A stretch of 64,000 nucleotides of DNA from Apophysomyces variabilis (Eukaryota; Mucoromycota; Mucoromycetes; Mucorales; Mucoraceae), in NCBI GenBank assembly GCA_002749535.1, contig MZZL01000405.1, positions 1 through 64,000 of the forward strand, read 5' to 3'. This document shows positions 1 to 13,208 of this stretch, piece by piece (position 1 is the first letter of the stretch; every line of letters starts with the position of its first letter). Both the position numbers and the translations under genes were made by a program. The notes beneath the pieces are model-generated. The model searched no databases, was not told where the DNA came from, and saw only the letters and a list, made by a program, of their open reading frames with translations.

Positions 1-1401
1 TCTATATATTAGAAGCAATAACGGAAGTTTTTTTACTCTTGTCTATGGCTCGCATTACTTTTAAGACAGACCTTATATGCAATCACTCCATTACGGCAAT
101 CCCAATAGAAACGTCTAAAACTTACACAGCACCGCGCTTAAACCTTTCCATTCAACTGAACCAAAATTAGAAACGTAGTTAAAACTTCGTGCGCATTTCT
201 ACAGGTCAAAATCGGTTAATGTAACTTCCCAATGCTGCATTGTTATATATGCTTTTAAGATCTCTTTTCGCTTAAATAATGTTCCCCTTGACTCGAGTTA
301 AAAGTTTATTCAAGTCAAGTCAACTCGAGTTAATGCTTGACTCGAGTCAACTCGACTCGTGGTGAACCCTATGCATGAAAACAATCAAGTCTATTGAACT
401 AGCACTTTAACCTCTACGTCATCAGGCTGCAAAACAGCAAATGGAAATCGCATATAACTTTTGAAGAAATAAAGCCAGCAGAACAGGTACCCAATTAGCA
501 TTCTTTACAAAATACACTGCATATATATGAAACTAATACAATGGAAGTCCTGGCTTATAATAATTGTAAAGCAATCGCTTTATGCGTTTTGATCCTGCCT
601 TTTTAGTGGTATGTACGACTCTACTAAATTTAATATTGCAGATTCATTCAATAACTTATTTAAGCTTATTATGAGGATTTGGGAGCATTCAATGTTTCTA
701 ATCAAGTAGGTAAGCAGGTAAGCTTATGACATTCTCCTGCAGCCAAGCTTCATGCTAACTTTTGTGCATATGGTTATATCTGTTAATTCATCCACCTATT
801 CATGTGATTCATCTTTTGTCATTGTCTTATAATATCATTAGAGTGCTTCAACCATTTACATCAATGGTATACTGCAAAAGACGGTGGCCAAGGGGCATGG
901 TCTACTAGATGGGCGTCAGCACGAAAAGTTGGAAGTTGTAAACTACATTTCGATACACTTTTCCTTCTAGAGTATTTCCGCTGCCATCCATTCATGATCT
1001 CCAAGATTCCTTTGACGCAGCAATGAATATTAAAGACATAACGGTGAAAAATATGAAAAGCTGTTGTGCTTATGGTGCTAGAAAAGTGATACACATCCGT
1101 GGATGGCTTAAGGAGTGTATGCTTTGAGCTTCACAATTTGAACAACCATACAATCACACATGGTAAAATCGGACAAAATCAACAAGGTAAAGAACATTCA
1201 TCTCAATGTCTTTTCCGTTTTTCAAGGGATGAAAAATATCATTTCTTAGAGTTTCAGATATCTTTAGCCTAAGTGAGGATCCGCTGCACGGTCGATGTGA
1301 TGGTTTAACGAAATTGTATCCATCCAAGTCCCGCAGCATAAAAAAGCGAGAAAAAGCCACCCTGTAGCGGATTCTCGAGAGTTGCAGTTTTCCCATTCAT
1401 T
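1..1401. other. Intergenic region upstream of the SHPRH-like gene
   Basis: No open frame here looks like a protein and none continues into a neighbour. The stretch is AT-rich. The only distinct structure is the group of ACTCGAGT palindromes near position 290-350, listed separately. The last part (roughly 1100-1401) should hold the promoter of the SHPRH-like gene, but I see no clear TATA box. Confidence 0.5.
288..360. repeat. Cluster of ACTCGAGT palindromes
   Basis: The 8-bp palindrome ACTCGAGT occurs exactly at 291-298, 323-330 and 340-347. Between and after the copies lie partial words such as AAGTCAAGTCAA and CAACTCGACTCG. The spacing is irregular (32 and 17 bp), so this is not a regular tandem repeat. 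It could be a decayed minisatellite, the edge of a mobile element, or a cluster of binding sites. The sequence alone cannot decide. Confidence 0.5.
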
Positions 1402-4400
1402 ATGCTGGCATTGGAAGGATCCGTCTGCCATTTGCAGTCCATCCAGCAATGGCTACTCAAAAAGCACGATACAGATTTGAATGTATCTTGTGGTCAGAAA
1501 CGGCCGGCCAATGGCTTGATAGACAAAGTACAATCAAAGCGAGCCAAGGGTACCAAGAGATGTTTCGTCCGCGCAGTTGACCTGACGCGGATTCGCCTGA
1601 TCGGAGATATGGGTAATGCTATCGCGGAATATCCCTCATTCCCTCTTTATTTTGAGAACATGCAAGATACAGATTTAGTCACCGTTTGGCAGCATAATGC
1701 TTTGGAAGATTTCGAGTATGCCACCCTTACAGTGGAATCGCGCGATGGCATGAAGTTGCTGGACAACGAGCTGTTACGGAGCAAAACAGACAGTTTGTGT
1801 GACAGAAATGTTGCTGCATTTTTTGAGCTTGCAAAGATGGATCAAGAGCAGATCATAACTGTTACAGATCTCCGACTGACATGCAAAAACACCGCATTCA
1901 TTGCAGAAATGACAGTTCGCGTGGATATCGATGAATTTCGGTCTTCAAGATCCTTTCGTAAATTATTAAATCTAATCTATCCGTGTCCCGCAATTGAGAC
2001 GAATGCCACGGTTCATGATTTCCTCAAAAACTTGCAGCCTCCTGTGTCAACAGAAACTATTACCAGTTGCATACCTGACGATCTAGTTCCGACATTAACG
2101 CCATTCCAATCACAAAATGTTCAATGGATGGTGAGCTATTACTGTGTTGCCACTGATATCCATTAAATAACTTGATATAGCTTAGGCGTGAAGGCCATGT
2201 AGCCCTAGCTAAAGGAGATATAAGATGTGTTCCACAAGTCACAAAACCGTTACCTTTCCTGTGGGAACGTCTTTTGCTGGATTCCAAGCAGACAATCTAC
2301 GTGAACCGTGTATCTAATGAAATCTCTACAGAATGGACAGAAGAACTTGAGTATGCCTCTCGTCGTAAAATGTGTGGCGGTATCTTAGCCGATGAAATGG
2401 GTCTGGGAAAAACAGTTAGGTAAGAGTGTTTCTTTTCTGGTTCATGGGCATTGGGTCTTATCTAACAAACCTAAGTGCGATAGCTTTAATATTGCTGCAT
2501 AAGCTTCATCCCGACCATCCTTGTCTCTCCACTTCATCCACAGACTTTCAAGAAAATTTGCCGCTGTCCAAAGCAACGCTGATCATCAGTCCTCGCGCGA
2601 TCTTTCAGCAATGGGAATCCGAAATAGGTCGGCACGCACCTCATCTTCGCGTTATGGTATATAATGGCATCAAAGCACATAGCGGCTTGACACCAGAAGA
2701 TCTATCCAGATACGACGTTGTACTTACTGAATATGAGGCAAGCGAGTGCATTGGACGGATGCAATCCGTTTACACAAATTAAAACGTATTCTTTTTCCTT
2801 TTCATTTTGCATACAGGTCCTGCAACGTGAAGTTTATTATGCTCGGCCAAAATCGGACCGGCCTCGACGCCACGGTAATAATAATGTTCAAGACAAATTC
2901 AGTTCATCCTGACACTTGTGCTGAATTTTAGTTGCGAAATATCCAATTGAAACTAGTCCATTAGTCAAAGTAAGGTGGTGGCGTTGTATTCTTGACGAGG
3001 TAATTGTATTATTATAAAAACCGTCAAGCTAAACTGACAAGTAATTATAGGCTCAAATGGTGGAATCGCCCATAGCGCATACTGCAGAAATGGCCCGCCT
3101 TATTCCACGTGTCTATTCCTGGGCTATTACAGGGACACCGATGGGGTCGAGATATGATGACTTGTTCGGACTCTACCTGTTTCTCGGGCTCACGCCTTGC
3201 TGCACCACGGCAAACGTGTTTCGCCGCCTTCACAAGCAAGCTGAGCTAAGAGGCTTATTCTGGGAGTTCACCAAAGAAACAATGAGACGTAATATGAAAG
3301 CGCTCCTACAAAATCAAGTCCATATCCCTCCTCAGCAACGATGGGTAGTCCATGTTTCTTTTTCAGCTATAGAGAAACATCGTTATGACGATCTGTGGGA
3401 CCTATGCTGTGAAGAAACATCGCTTGACTGGCTTGAGGAAAATGGCTGGAACTTTCACGATAATCACGGCGAAGATATGCGTCGTACAAGACAGGCTATT
3501 TATGCTAAACTACGTTCTTGGGTTGGTTGCTATGTCTTAATCTTGGATAAAAATTGATGGTTATATTTAGCTCTTAAGGTTACGTCAAACGTGTGTTCAT
3601 CCTGGAGTTGGTGGCTACAGTAAGAGACAGATGGATGAGACCGTCCGTACATTGCACGATGGTAATAGGTATGCTGTTTTTATGGTATTATGCTAAATTT
3701 GCTTTGAAAAAGTACTGGATATGATGATACAGCAGAGCAAAGAAAAACTTGACAAACACCGTTTGTCTCTGTTTCGTCTCTTACTCCATCGTGGAGGCAT
3801 GTATGAAGTACTTCGAGAATGGGAAACATCATTACGCATCTACTTGGAAGCACTTCCTGGTATAGAGGAAATGGTCGACCAAGCAACAAAATTAGTTGAG
3901 CAAGCAAAAGAAAACGAAGCAAAAGCACAACAAGAAGAAATCAATGGCTCCATCAGTGGAAAAGAGATCTCCCGTGAGAAGAGCCGTGAGGTGTCGTTAA
4001 CGAGCCTAGTGAATACACAGAGAATCTATTTACAGCTTTTGCACCAATTTTGTTTCTTTATCGCTGGCTTGTATCACGAACTTGGAAAAAGTGAAGATGA
4101 AAACTTATATTACGACAAAGCAGCAACATGTCGTAAGCGCATACTTGCTCACGCCAAAGAAAGGGTAAGAGCGTTTGTTATCGAAAAATTGATATTTACA
4201 GCGTTAGCAGGTCAGCGTCTCGATCGAGGATATGGAAAAAATTCCTTCTTCATTAGATATTGAGAAAGTACAGATGGACTGTACTACCGAAGCAAATCTG
4301 AACGTAACGCAGACACACGTGTTTAAACGTATCAACATGCTATGTGGGATATTGAACAATCAATTATCATGTATCGCGGAGTGGCGAAACAGCATTCGAA

Positions 4401-6605
4401 CAATGCTTTGCATCAGATTGGAAGATCAAGAGGAGCAAGAAGCTGAAGATGGTAAGTCACGCTAATATCAGTAGGATGAGGAAGACTTACCTAAAAATTT
4501 AGAAGAGTTGGAAGCCTACCAAAAGTCGTTAGTAGCGCAAGAAGTATGGGCGTATATCATATTCTTTTTTTGGATGTGTTCGGCAAACTGATATCTTTCT
4601 TTAAGGAATGCGGGGTTTATCAAGATGCATATAAAGATATTCTACAGGATCGTAACTTCCTACTGAATGGTAAGAATCAAGTGTTCCTGTTTTCTTGTGA
4701 ATAACTATTATATCAGGTCCTTCCGCTGCGACTCAATCTCGTCAAGCTCCGGATGAACAGAAGCAAGAAACACATGATGATACTGCATCAAAGGTTTGGT
4801 GGATATGAATATTATCTGTGTACTTAGAATAGATGATAGGAGGAAGTTTTGAGCGAGAAGCTTCGTGCCAGACGTATCGCCTATCTGCCATCTCTATCTC
4901 CTGGTGTGCTTAGTATTCGCCAAATAGTCACGGAACTGCGAGATATGATCGCAGATCCTGAACTCAGCGATACGAAGCGTGACATGTGCCGTCAATTAGT
5001 CAACCAACTAAATAAAGCAGGAGCGAGTCAGAGAAACTTACAAGAAGAATTAGAAAGGTAAGATATAAGTGGTAAGGGCGTCGTGTCTAACCAACTGCTC
5101 CTATTGGATGTAGCGAATATCGTCGGTTTACGACTGCGTACAATGCCCGTGTCGAATACTACAGATCGTTACAGACAATCTCTGATCGTGTGATGGTGCA
5201 TAGAGCGGATCTCTGAAAGCTTAAAATTAACATGTTTCATGTTTTAGGCCTGGGAAAGCGACAACCCTAAAGGTGAAATCCAAAAATCGCTTGATGAAGA
5301 GAAGAAGTTGCAGGCCAACATCGCGGAACAAATGTCAAGATACAGATACCTCCAGAATCTTGCTGAGCATGAAAATAAGCTTGAAGATGAAGACCAAGTT
5401 CAAGAGCAAACGATCTGCCTGATCTGTCAAAATGAATTCTTTAAGGGCATCATTACTTATTGGTACAAAAGATTCTGCTATAATGCTTCATCTAATTATT
5501 CCGTTTTCTCATTCTTGGTTTCATAGTGGACATATGGTAAAGAAAGAGTTTGAACTCTGTGCTTTTCACAATCTAATCGAATTTTTAGTACTGTGAGTAT
5601 TGCTCTAATGCATGGTTTGGGAAGAGCCAAAAGTGTCCACAATGTAGCGCCATTGTCCAAAGATATCAGTGGTATCCCATTGGTAAGGGTTGAACTATAA
5701 GGAAGAAAGTAACCTCGTGAATAAGTAAGAAACTAACATTGTGCTAGCACGCGAAAAGGCTGAAATTAAAGATCGGATCGACGGAACACAAGCCTTGCTG
5801 AACGACACTGCACCTAACGAATTACTTGCGCAGATTGGCAAATGCCGTATTAAAGAGGGTCTAGGTACTTTGGACTGAATGGGATACTGTCGTATAGGAT
5901 CCTGATTAGCTATCATCTTTTCTTACTCACAGGAGCAAAAATGGACAGTATCGTACGGCATATCAAGTTTATCAAGGAAACAACCAACGGGAAATGTGTT
6001 GTCTTTTCTCAATGGAGCCAAGTGTTAAACTTACTTGCTGAAAGTCTACAAAAGAACGAGATCGGTTTTGTTGATTTCGCCAAATCGAGGTTGAGTGGTG
6101 GGTTGACTAAATTCCGCGAAGATCCGGAAACAAACGTCATCTTATTGCACGCGAGAAGTCATTCTAGGTAAAGATTTCTCAATTGTAATCACTGTATCCT
6201 AAGACTGATTACTCGATTAGTGGTCTCAGCCTTGTGTGCGCACAGACGGTGTTCATCGTGGAACCGGTCCTCAACGAGGTTCTAGAAAAGCAGGCTATTA
6301 GCCGTATCCATCGAATTGGACAAACAAAGGAGGTGTGATTACCGCTTAAGACTTTTCTTCCTTTGGGATTCATGTATTCTTTCCCATAGACTTCTGTATT
6401 TTGGTATATTGTTCGCGACACTATCGAAGAAAGAATACAGCTTATCCACAACGAGAAGCAACGGCTGCATAGCAATTCAGAAACAGATGGGATAGACGAA
6501 GCAACGATATCGAAGGCTCTGGAAAAGATATCGAGCGGAGGAGGAGAGCATGTGTTTGATGAGGATTTGAGACGATGTTTCAGTAAAGAGTTCTCCTTCA
6601 ACTGA
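1402..6605 (+). CDS. SHPRH/Irc20-type SNF2 ATPase with embedded RING E3 ubiquitin ligase
   Basis: A large multi-exon gene. Its exons carry the split SNF2 ATPase: motif I DEMGLGKT (2389-2414, just before an intron), motif II DEAQ (about 3050), motif [23 protein letters not shown] (about 3130). A long helical insert follows (3700-5300). A C3HC4 RING comes next (ICLICQNEF, then YCGHMYCEYC and CPQC, 5415-5645), then the helicase C-terminal lobe ([11 protein letters not shown] at about 5997; [14 protein letters not shown] at 6290-6330). A RING placed between the two helicase halves after a long insert is the SHPRH/Irc20 plan. Family role: DNA-damage tolerance E3, polyubiquitinating PCNA in animals (SHPRH) or acting in recombination control (Irc20). 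The first ATG is at 1402; the frame ends in TGA at 6603-6605. I could not confirm the histone-H1-like or PHD modules of the human protein. Some internal exon borders are unchecked. Confidence 0.9.
5527..5536 (+). other. 10-nt microexon encoding the RING core of the SHPRH-like gene
   Basis: The bases TGGACATATG lie between an AG acceptor (5525-5526) and a GT donor (5537). The upstream exon ends TATTG (5462) and the downstream exon starts TACTGTGAG (5589). Joined, they read Y-C-G-H-M-Y-C-E-Y-C, which supplies the third zinc ligand, the histidine and the following cysteines of the RING. Without this exon the RING lacks its central Cys-Gly-His and the frame is lost. The flanking introns are 64 and 52 nt. 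Confidence 0.85.
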
Positions 6606-6861
6606 AATTATGTATAATAACGTAGATAAACAGAATTGTAGACAAAGACACTTAACTTATTTTAAAACATCATGCCTATTATGTAGTATAGTTTCTTGAG
6701 GATACAGTATTGAAGCGAGTAGATTAGTGTGACAAGTGTAGAAAGGGAAGCAAAGGCTAGAACGGCATTGAAATTATTTAATGGTGTGCTTACAGATGGT
6801 ATGCAAAGGCTTGTCAAACACTCCAGCTTTATATAAAGTAGGAAAGAGAGGTATGAATTGT
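6606..6861. other. Short convergent intergenic region
   Basis: The ends of two convergent genes (SHPRH-like and MCC beta) face each other here. The region is AT-rich and contains no coding signal. Confidence 0.5.
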
Positions 6862-9319
6862 TTACATACGACTAACGCCATAGAGATTTCCGCCTTCTAC
6901 AGTGTTATTGTAAATAGCCGCAAGACAAAAGCCAATGACAGTGCGGGTATCTCTTGGATCAATAATACCGTCATCTAGCAAACGAGACGACGTATAATAC
7001 ACATCGGATTCGGCTTCTACCGACGCTTGGAACATAGCAGAACGCTGACTTGCCATTTCTTCGTCAATCTTTTTGCCAGCTCTATGAACAGTTACAGTAA
7101 ACTTTAGCTGAAAACAAATAAAAAAACAAAAAAAGTTTCGTTACCTTGCTGCACCTTGGCGCATCACGATGTCTAGAACGCCTGTTAATTGCTCAGCACC
7201 CATAACCGAACAGCGTGAATTAGGCCACGAAAACAAAAATCTATATAAGCATACTTAGCCATATGTTGCTCTTTTGTATTTCAATTTCTACCTTGGTTCA
7301 TAAGCACGGCCGTTCATTGCATAATTACCAGCTCCATAACTTGCGCCCATCATAATAGTGATGGATGGTACTTTCGAGTTACTGACAGCATTGATGAACC
7401 GCGATCCAGCTTTGATAATGCCTTCTTCCTCATAACGTTTACCAACCATAAAGCCGGTGATGTTTTGCAAGTAAATTAAAGGCGTATTTCTATCGTTCTT
7501 TTGGTTAACCATTGATGCAGCCTAGACGCTTCCACATTTACTTCATATTACAAAGTTGGATAAATTGAGTAGCCTTGTTTGCTTCCTGAGTAAATATGAC
7601 GTTATTGTTGGCCAATATACCGACGGGAACCCCTAACGATGATAAAGTTATATCATCTAGTCAGAAATGCGAAGCTATTTTACCTTGGATAAATGCCCAG
7701 CCGGTGACAAGATTAACACCGTAATTGGGTTTGAAAGGAGTGAATCTAGATCCATCCACAATACGGATAATCACTTCCGTCGCATCAAAAGGAATACGGA
7801 TGTTGGCCGACACAATGCCAAGTAATTCCTCTAGTTTGTATGTAAAAGCACTCTTAGTTTCTGGAGCTTTGTTTTTCTCCATTCTTCGCTGCGATTACCG
7901 GGATCATAATATGGCTCTTCATATAGCTGCAAAAGGTGACGCTGTGGCAGTTTGCCTTTCTGTTCCCAGTTTAGATTTGCCATCCATTCACGTGCTTTGC
8001 GGATGCCATCATATTCATCGTTTGCAAGTTGATCGCTGACACCGGAGACACGGGAATGCATATCAGCTCCTCCTAAGCTTTCCGCATCCGTGACTTCACC
8101 TGTCGCCATCTGGACAAGGGGGGGCCCTCCCAGGTACACTTGCGCTTGTTTCTAGTGCCATTTTGAGTGAGTGAGACAAATGAAGAGGTAAGAGATGCTG
8201 CTTCTTTTTTTTCTTGCAACATCCATATTGTCCGCCAACCTTGACCATAATCACGTAGTCGCTCATGCCAGGTGTATAAGCACCACCAGCTGTTGAGCTA
8301 CCAAACACCACACAGCAGGAAGGAATTCCAGCCTTGGATCTGTCAATCCGATTTTTAATCAGTATGGTACTGGCAAGGATAAATATTGTATCGATGCTTA
8401 CTGCAAGGCGATGTTTCGAAATCCAGCACCACCTTTGTGGAACACACGGAATTGTTGTTGCAAGTTAGCACCTGCCTGGAAAGGGAACAGAAATGAAGGT
8501 TTGGATCTGTGCGTACATCGAATCTGATTCGTCTACTTACCGACTGCACCAAGGTAATGGTTGGCAGCCTATTCGCCATGACGATCTGATGGAGTCTCCC
8601 GGCCTTAAGAGCGGATATTTCGTTCATTGCACCGCCTGCCATGGTAGGCACGTGTGCTGATACAAGGCAAAGGATACCACTGCCGAAACCAACACAATTG
8701 TGTCAAGAGAAAAACACAAGATGGGATATAGCAATTTAAAGGAAAACATTGTACCTGACAAGACCCAAACCTCCCACAACGGAACCGCCTATTATGCATC
8801 CCGGATATGATCAATTTCCTTGTTTGATCTTCTTTGCTTTTCGTTACCTAAAGTCATATCTTCCTGATCATAACCAGCAAGTGTACATAGTTCCAAAAAC
8901 GGCGAATCCTCATCCAACAATAACTCCAGGCGCTCGCGTGCTTTTTTTGTTTTCATATAGTCAGACAGGGTGACAGCGATATCACATGGTCTACTCTTAC
9001 CTGACATTTGGCCTCGCTTTTTGTGAAGAGCGATATGTCTTTCCTTGCCTTCACTGGTTGCTTCTTGAAGTCTGTCCTTCAATTCATCGATAAGTGTCTG
9101 CCACTCCTCCAAGTTGGCTTTGAATTCGGGGCTTGTTTTTACAACCGCGGTTGGGTGACGCTGGACAAGGTGACCTGTAGAAGTTAAAGTGGACATAATA
9201 AATAAGTAAAGATTCGCAGACAAAAAGAAGTGGAGAAAAGGCGGGGTTGACCTTAAATTCTTTTTCGCTCTCACATGCGCATTGGGACACAAAGACAGTC
9301 ACTTACTTGAAGTGGGCAT
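6862..9319 (-). CDS. MCCB: Methylcrotonoyl-CoA carboxylase beta subunit, mitochondrial
   Basis: Carboxyltransferase subunit of the biotin enzyme that converts 3-methylcrotonyl-CoA to 3-methylglutaconyl-CoA in leucine breakdown, in the mitochondrial matrix. Both carboxyltransferase lobes are recognisable. The N-lobe has [36 protein letters not shown], and [23 protein letters not shown] once an intron near 8140-8225 is removed, followed by [15 protein letters not shown]. The C-lobe has NNVIF-type acyl-CoA-binding sequence, [34 protein letters not shown] and the terminal [10 protein letters not shown], typical of this subunit rather than of propionyl-CoA carboxylase. Start choice: an ATG at 9317-9319 with exon ATGCCCACTTCAA, a perfect GTAAGT donor, and acceptor at 9175 gives [13 protein letters not shown] in frame. 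An alternative ATG at 9196-9198 ([12 protein letters not shown]) reads through without the intron. The biotin-carrying alpha subunit is not in this window. Confidence 0.92.
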
Positions 9320-10643
9320 TTTGCAATGTGTCAGCTCATGTGGGGTGCAGCACCCATAACCCACGCAATACCCTCCCTTTCCCCACTTGCACTATTTTCT
9401 TTTCATGTGGAGAAATCAACCTGATCATCTATGTAGAATTGGGAAAGCTGCAATAGAAGGAATCAAAACAGAGTGATATCCGATAGAATCAGATTTCTGT
9501 CAAGGAAAGACTTTCCATTTCGCTTAAGAGCCCTTGGCCCTTTTCCCCACATCGACCCGCAGGTTCCGCCCAAAATTGTTTGGATTTCGGAGATAGAAAT
9601 TTATAGATGGCTAAAAAACTAGCTTGAGCAGTGTATCGGGCGGAGACGGACCGCACGGATCCGATCTAAACTTTACATCAGGAGCATACTGTGAGGGAAG
9701 CATGCAAGGATAGGATTTGAAAGGATGGTGTTCTGCGAAAAGACATTAATTGGAGAAAGATGAAGCGGCTCACAGCGGTGGGCATGTCCATCAATATGGC
9801 GGACTTGAAACTTGGTCGATCATTTTGAAAGTACGAGGCAAGAGGACGAGCCAAACAGTTTGTTGCAAGGAACAACAGGTTTTTTCTAACTAGGATGACG
9901 CTATGAACTTTTTCTTTTACACCATGATTGCGTGCCAGACAGATAGAGATATCTCTTCAAACAAAAAGTGATCCGTAATTGACACAGGATAAAATAGAAA
10001 TGTGCTCGCTGCATGCCAAAGCAGGCTCATTTTCTTTGGGCAATAAACAAATGTAACAAAGCCTGTGCAAAAAAAAAAGAGATCAAATAGAAATTAAGTA
10101 AGAGATTGTGAGCGTGTTGTCATTGTAATATGGTGAAGAAGATGTTTTCTTTTTTTTATTTGTATTTAACAAATAGTGATGCTAAATGCTGTAACCCAGA
10201 ATCTTGGATGCGGGCTTTTTTTTTACTGCACGGATGAAAAAGGGTGTAGGCTAAATAAGTATGCAAGATCATGCTCAACCAAAGGTAAAGTTCAATCATG
10301 CCGAGATGAATGCTGCATCTGCCGTTTCTACTTCCATGCATACTTTAATGTATCATCTGCTTTCCCTCTTTTTCCTGTAATAGTAGTAGCTGACATCTAT
10401 CTCTTTTTGTTAGCAATATGGGATGAAAGGGTAATGTTTCACCATGGTTACTCTGCAATTAAGGAGAAAATGGGCTGCTGAGTGAATATCTATGGAATTG
10501 ATGTGTGAAATGTATCCATGGTCACAAAGCGGGAGATGAATTGAAGTTTCCCTGAATCCAGATCGTGAGACATTCCAGTTTCTTTTGCGGGCTTTTTCTG
10601 TTTCTTTTTTTCCAGATTTTTTTTTTCTTTTTTTTTCGCACGT
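9320..10643. other. Divergent intergenic region between MCC beta and the ThrE-like gene
   Basis: About 1.3 kb between two divergently transcribed genes, so it should hold both promoters. It contains C-rich words (CCTTTCCCCACTTGC near 9380, TTCCCCACATCGACCCGCAGG near 9543) resembling fungal stress or zinc-cluster sites, and long T-runs just before the ThrE-like start (10600-10637). No frame in it looks coding, and I saw no tRNA. Confidence 0.45.
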
Positions 10644-13130
10644 ATGGACCATGAGAAGGAGTCGAACAAAACTGGGTCACTGCACACATCGGCATCCTGG
10701 CCTCATTTACCCGAGTTAGATCATAACGTAGCGAATACGCCACGTCATCCTTTGGAAATATCATCCGATATCGAATATGAGTACGAAGAAGAAGAAGACG
10801 ATGAAAAGAAAGCCAACCTGTATGAAGAGGAAGAAAAGGATAAGATCGGTGATATGGAGACGACAGAGACTTTGGTCGAAGCTGCTCTTGATCATGTAGA
10901 GGCTAAAGACAGACATGTTCGATTCCAAGCACACGTCGTCGAATCGGCAACGCTTGTGCAACGCATGTTAAGCACTCGAATGGGAGAAGCAGAAACCAAT
11001 GGCCGGCGTGCTACAGAAAGTACAATTGAAATACATCCACGAAGTGGAAGTATTCTGGCAAGTCTAATGATGCTAGAACAACAACGATTACAACAATCAA
11101 ATCATACTGCGACAAGACGAAAAAAGGTAAGAACGAATGGTTGCTTTTCCCGGTCGTCCTATTAGAAGCAAGAAATAACACGTGAACCCTATTTCTTTTA
11201 AAATGTAGAAAAAAAAGAAATTACGCCCAAAATCGCTCTATAGTCTGGGATCCAGTTTTACTGTACAACAACCATCCTCCGCCTATGCTCATAAACTGAA
11301 ACGACCTCCGCTTGTCAATCGTCCCCGTAGTTGGCTTACCACGGTCACCTCCAGCAATCACCTTGTGCCCAGCCTGGAAAAACGTAAAAAGGTAGTCCAG
11401 TCAATCTCTCGTCGATCGTCGATGGACAGTGCCTTTACAACGGCCTCCCAGTTTGAACCTATCACCCTCGAGGATCGGATCCGCATTACGTTTGAAATCG
11501 CTAATATCCTCCAGAAACAAGAATTTCTCCGCAAATTAGCCAAATCCTTGATGCTCTATGGCTGTCCGGCCCATCGTCTGGAATACATCATGCGTCGCGT
11601 GTCACGTACCATCGGTGCTGAAGCAGAATACGTCTATATCCCCAACATCATGTTCCTCTCCTTCTTCGACCAAACCACGCATACAACCGAAACACACTTC
11701 ATTAGACAACCTCAAATGTTCGATATGCATAAACTCGGGGAAGTCTACCGTTTGGAAAAACTCGTCTCCCATGGCGAAGTCTCCGTCGATGAAGCATTAG
11801 AATTCATTGACAAGGTCGCAGACGAACCCCAATTTTACCCTGCCTTTCTTAATCCATTTGTCTATGCCCTTGCCAGTTTCTGTGGTGCGGTCATGTTTTT
11901 CGGTGGTAGATTTAAAGAAGCTGGTCTCTCTGCCGCCCTAGCCAGTAAGCTTATATATATATATATATTATTTCATACTTGAATTACAGATACAAAACTC
12001 ATTACTTAATTAGTGTTCTTTGCCGTGTATGAATTATACACTGGACGATTCCTTAGTTTTCAACCCATTTGGGAAATCACTGTTTGTATCTTGATCGGTT
12101 TTGTTTCGACAGGTAAAAAGAGCAAAAAAAAAGATTTATTGAATTGATTCTTTTCCCTTTAGCTGTTGGACGTTATGATATGTGCTTTACCCCTATTGCG
12201 TTTTCATCATTCATCATTATCTTACCGGGCTATTCAATGGCTGTAGCCATTGTCGAGCTTGTATCGCGACAGCTCGTGAGTGGCATTGTCCGTATGGTCT
12301 ATGCTATCCTTTATTCCTTTCTCCTTGGCTACGGTGTTTCCATGGGCCGTGAGCTTTATGGCACGATTGACCCTGTTCTTCTACAACAGCAGGTTCAATC
12401 TACTGCTTGTAAAAACGCTTCCAAGGCTGGTACTTGTATCACGGTCGAAAACCAATGGTATTATTTCATGACCGTCCCGCTCTTTGCCGTAGCCTATTGT
12501 GTCTATCTTCGTGCGCGTCCACCACGATGGCCTATCATGATCTTCGTGTCGATCTGTGGCTTCGTCACAAACTGGGCCCTGGCCTGCCATGCCTCTGCCC
12601 CCGCTCAAGTACTCCAAGTGGTTCCTTCGTTTGCCGTCGGTCTGATTGGGAATCTGTTGACGAAATTCACAGGAAAAATGTCCTTTGACGCCGTATTATT
12701 AGCGGTAAGTGCGGAAAGAAAACGAGGAAAAGGAAAAAAGAAAACCAAAACTTATCTCTTTTCTCTTTGCAAAAAAGATATTTTACCTTACACCGGGAAG
12801 TTTAGGTAAGAAAACTGAAGGCTTTGAAAGGTAAAAAAACAGTTCACTAACAATGGTCTATACTATTTTAGGTCTTAAAGCCGCACTTGGTTTATTCGGT
12901 GCTGCATCTAATACAGAGTTTGCCAGTCAAGGTGCTGGCTTTGCCTTGAGTATGATCGAATCGGCGATCGGTAAGCGAAAAAGAAAAGAAAAAGAAATCT
13001 CAGCTCATTTTCATTGCAATATCTGATGTTTTCTTGTTCCTTTGAAATAGGCATCACTGTTGGCCTGTTTGTAGCCACTTTGATTGTATATCCAAAAGGT
13101 TCACAGCACACACCTCTCATGAGTTTCTAG
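10644..13130 (+). CDS. ThrE/Prm10-family (DUF1212) multi-pass membrane protein
   Basis: The N-terminal part (about 170 residues) is hydrophilic and acidic, with an EYEYEEEEDDEKK run, as in fungal pheromone-regulated membrane protein 10. The conserved N-terminal family domain follows from about 11500: FLRKLAKSLMLYGCPAHRLE, then VSRTIGAEAEYVYIPNIMFLSF, and RLEKLVSHGEVSVDEALEFID. Then come hydrophobic segments (FVYALASFCGAVMFFGGRF; FSSFIIILPGYSMAVAIVELVSRQL; GYGVSMGRELYG; the final GITVGLFVATLIVYP). The family includes the bacterial threonine/serine exporter ThrE. The substrate in fungi is not established. Several introns interrupt the 3' half (11945-12013, 12113-12160, 12704-12870, 12971-13051 approximately). 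The stop TAG is at 13128-13130. Start is the ATG at 10644, just after a T-rich leader. Confidence 0.88.
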
Positions 13131-13173
13131 ACAACAAAACAAAGTTTGATTGATATTTCGTTTTTGTATATAC

Positions 13174-13174
13174 G

Positions 13175-13207
<33 letters not shown>
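13174..13207. repeat. (AT)n microsatellite
   Basis: A run of alternating AT of more than 20 bases just after the ThrE-like gene and just before the first copy of the 390-bp duplicated block. Runs like this often stop short-read assembly, which fits the assembly explanation for the duplication next to it. Confidence 0.85.
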
Positions 13208-13208
<1 letters not shown>

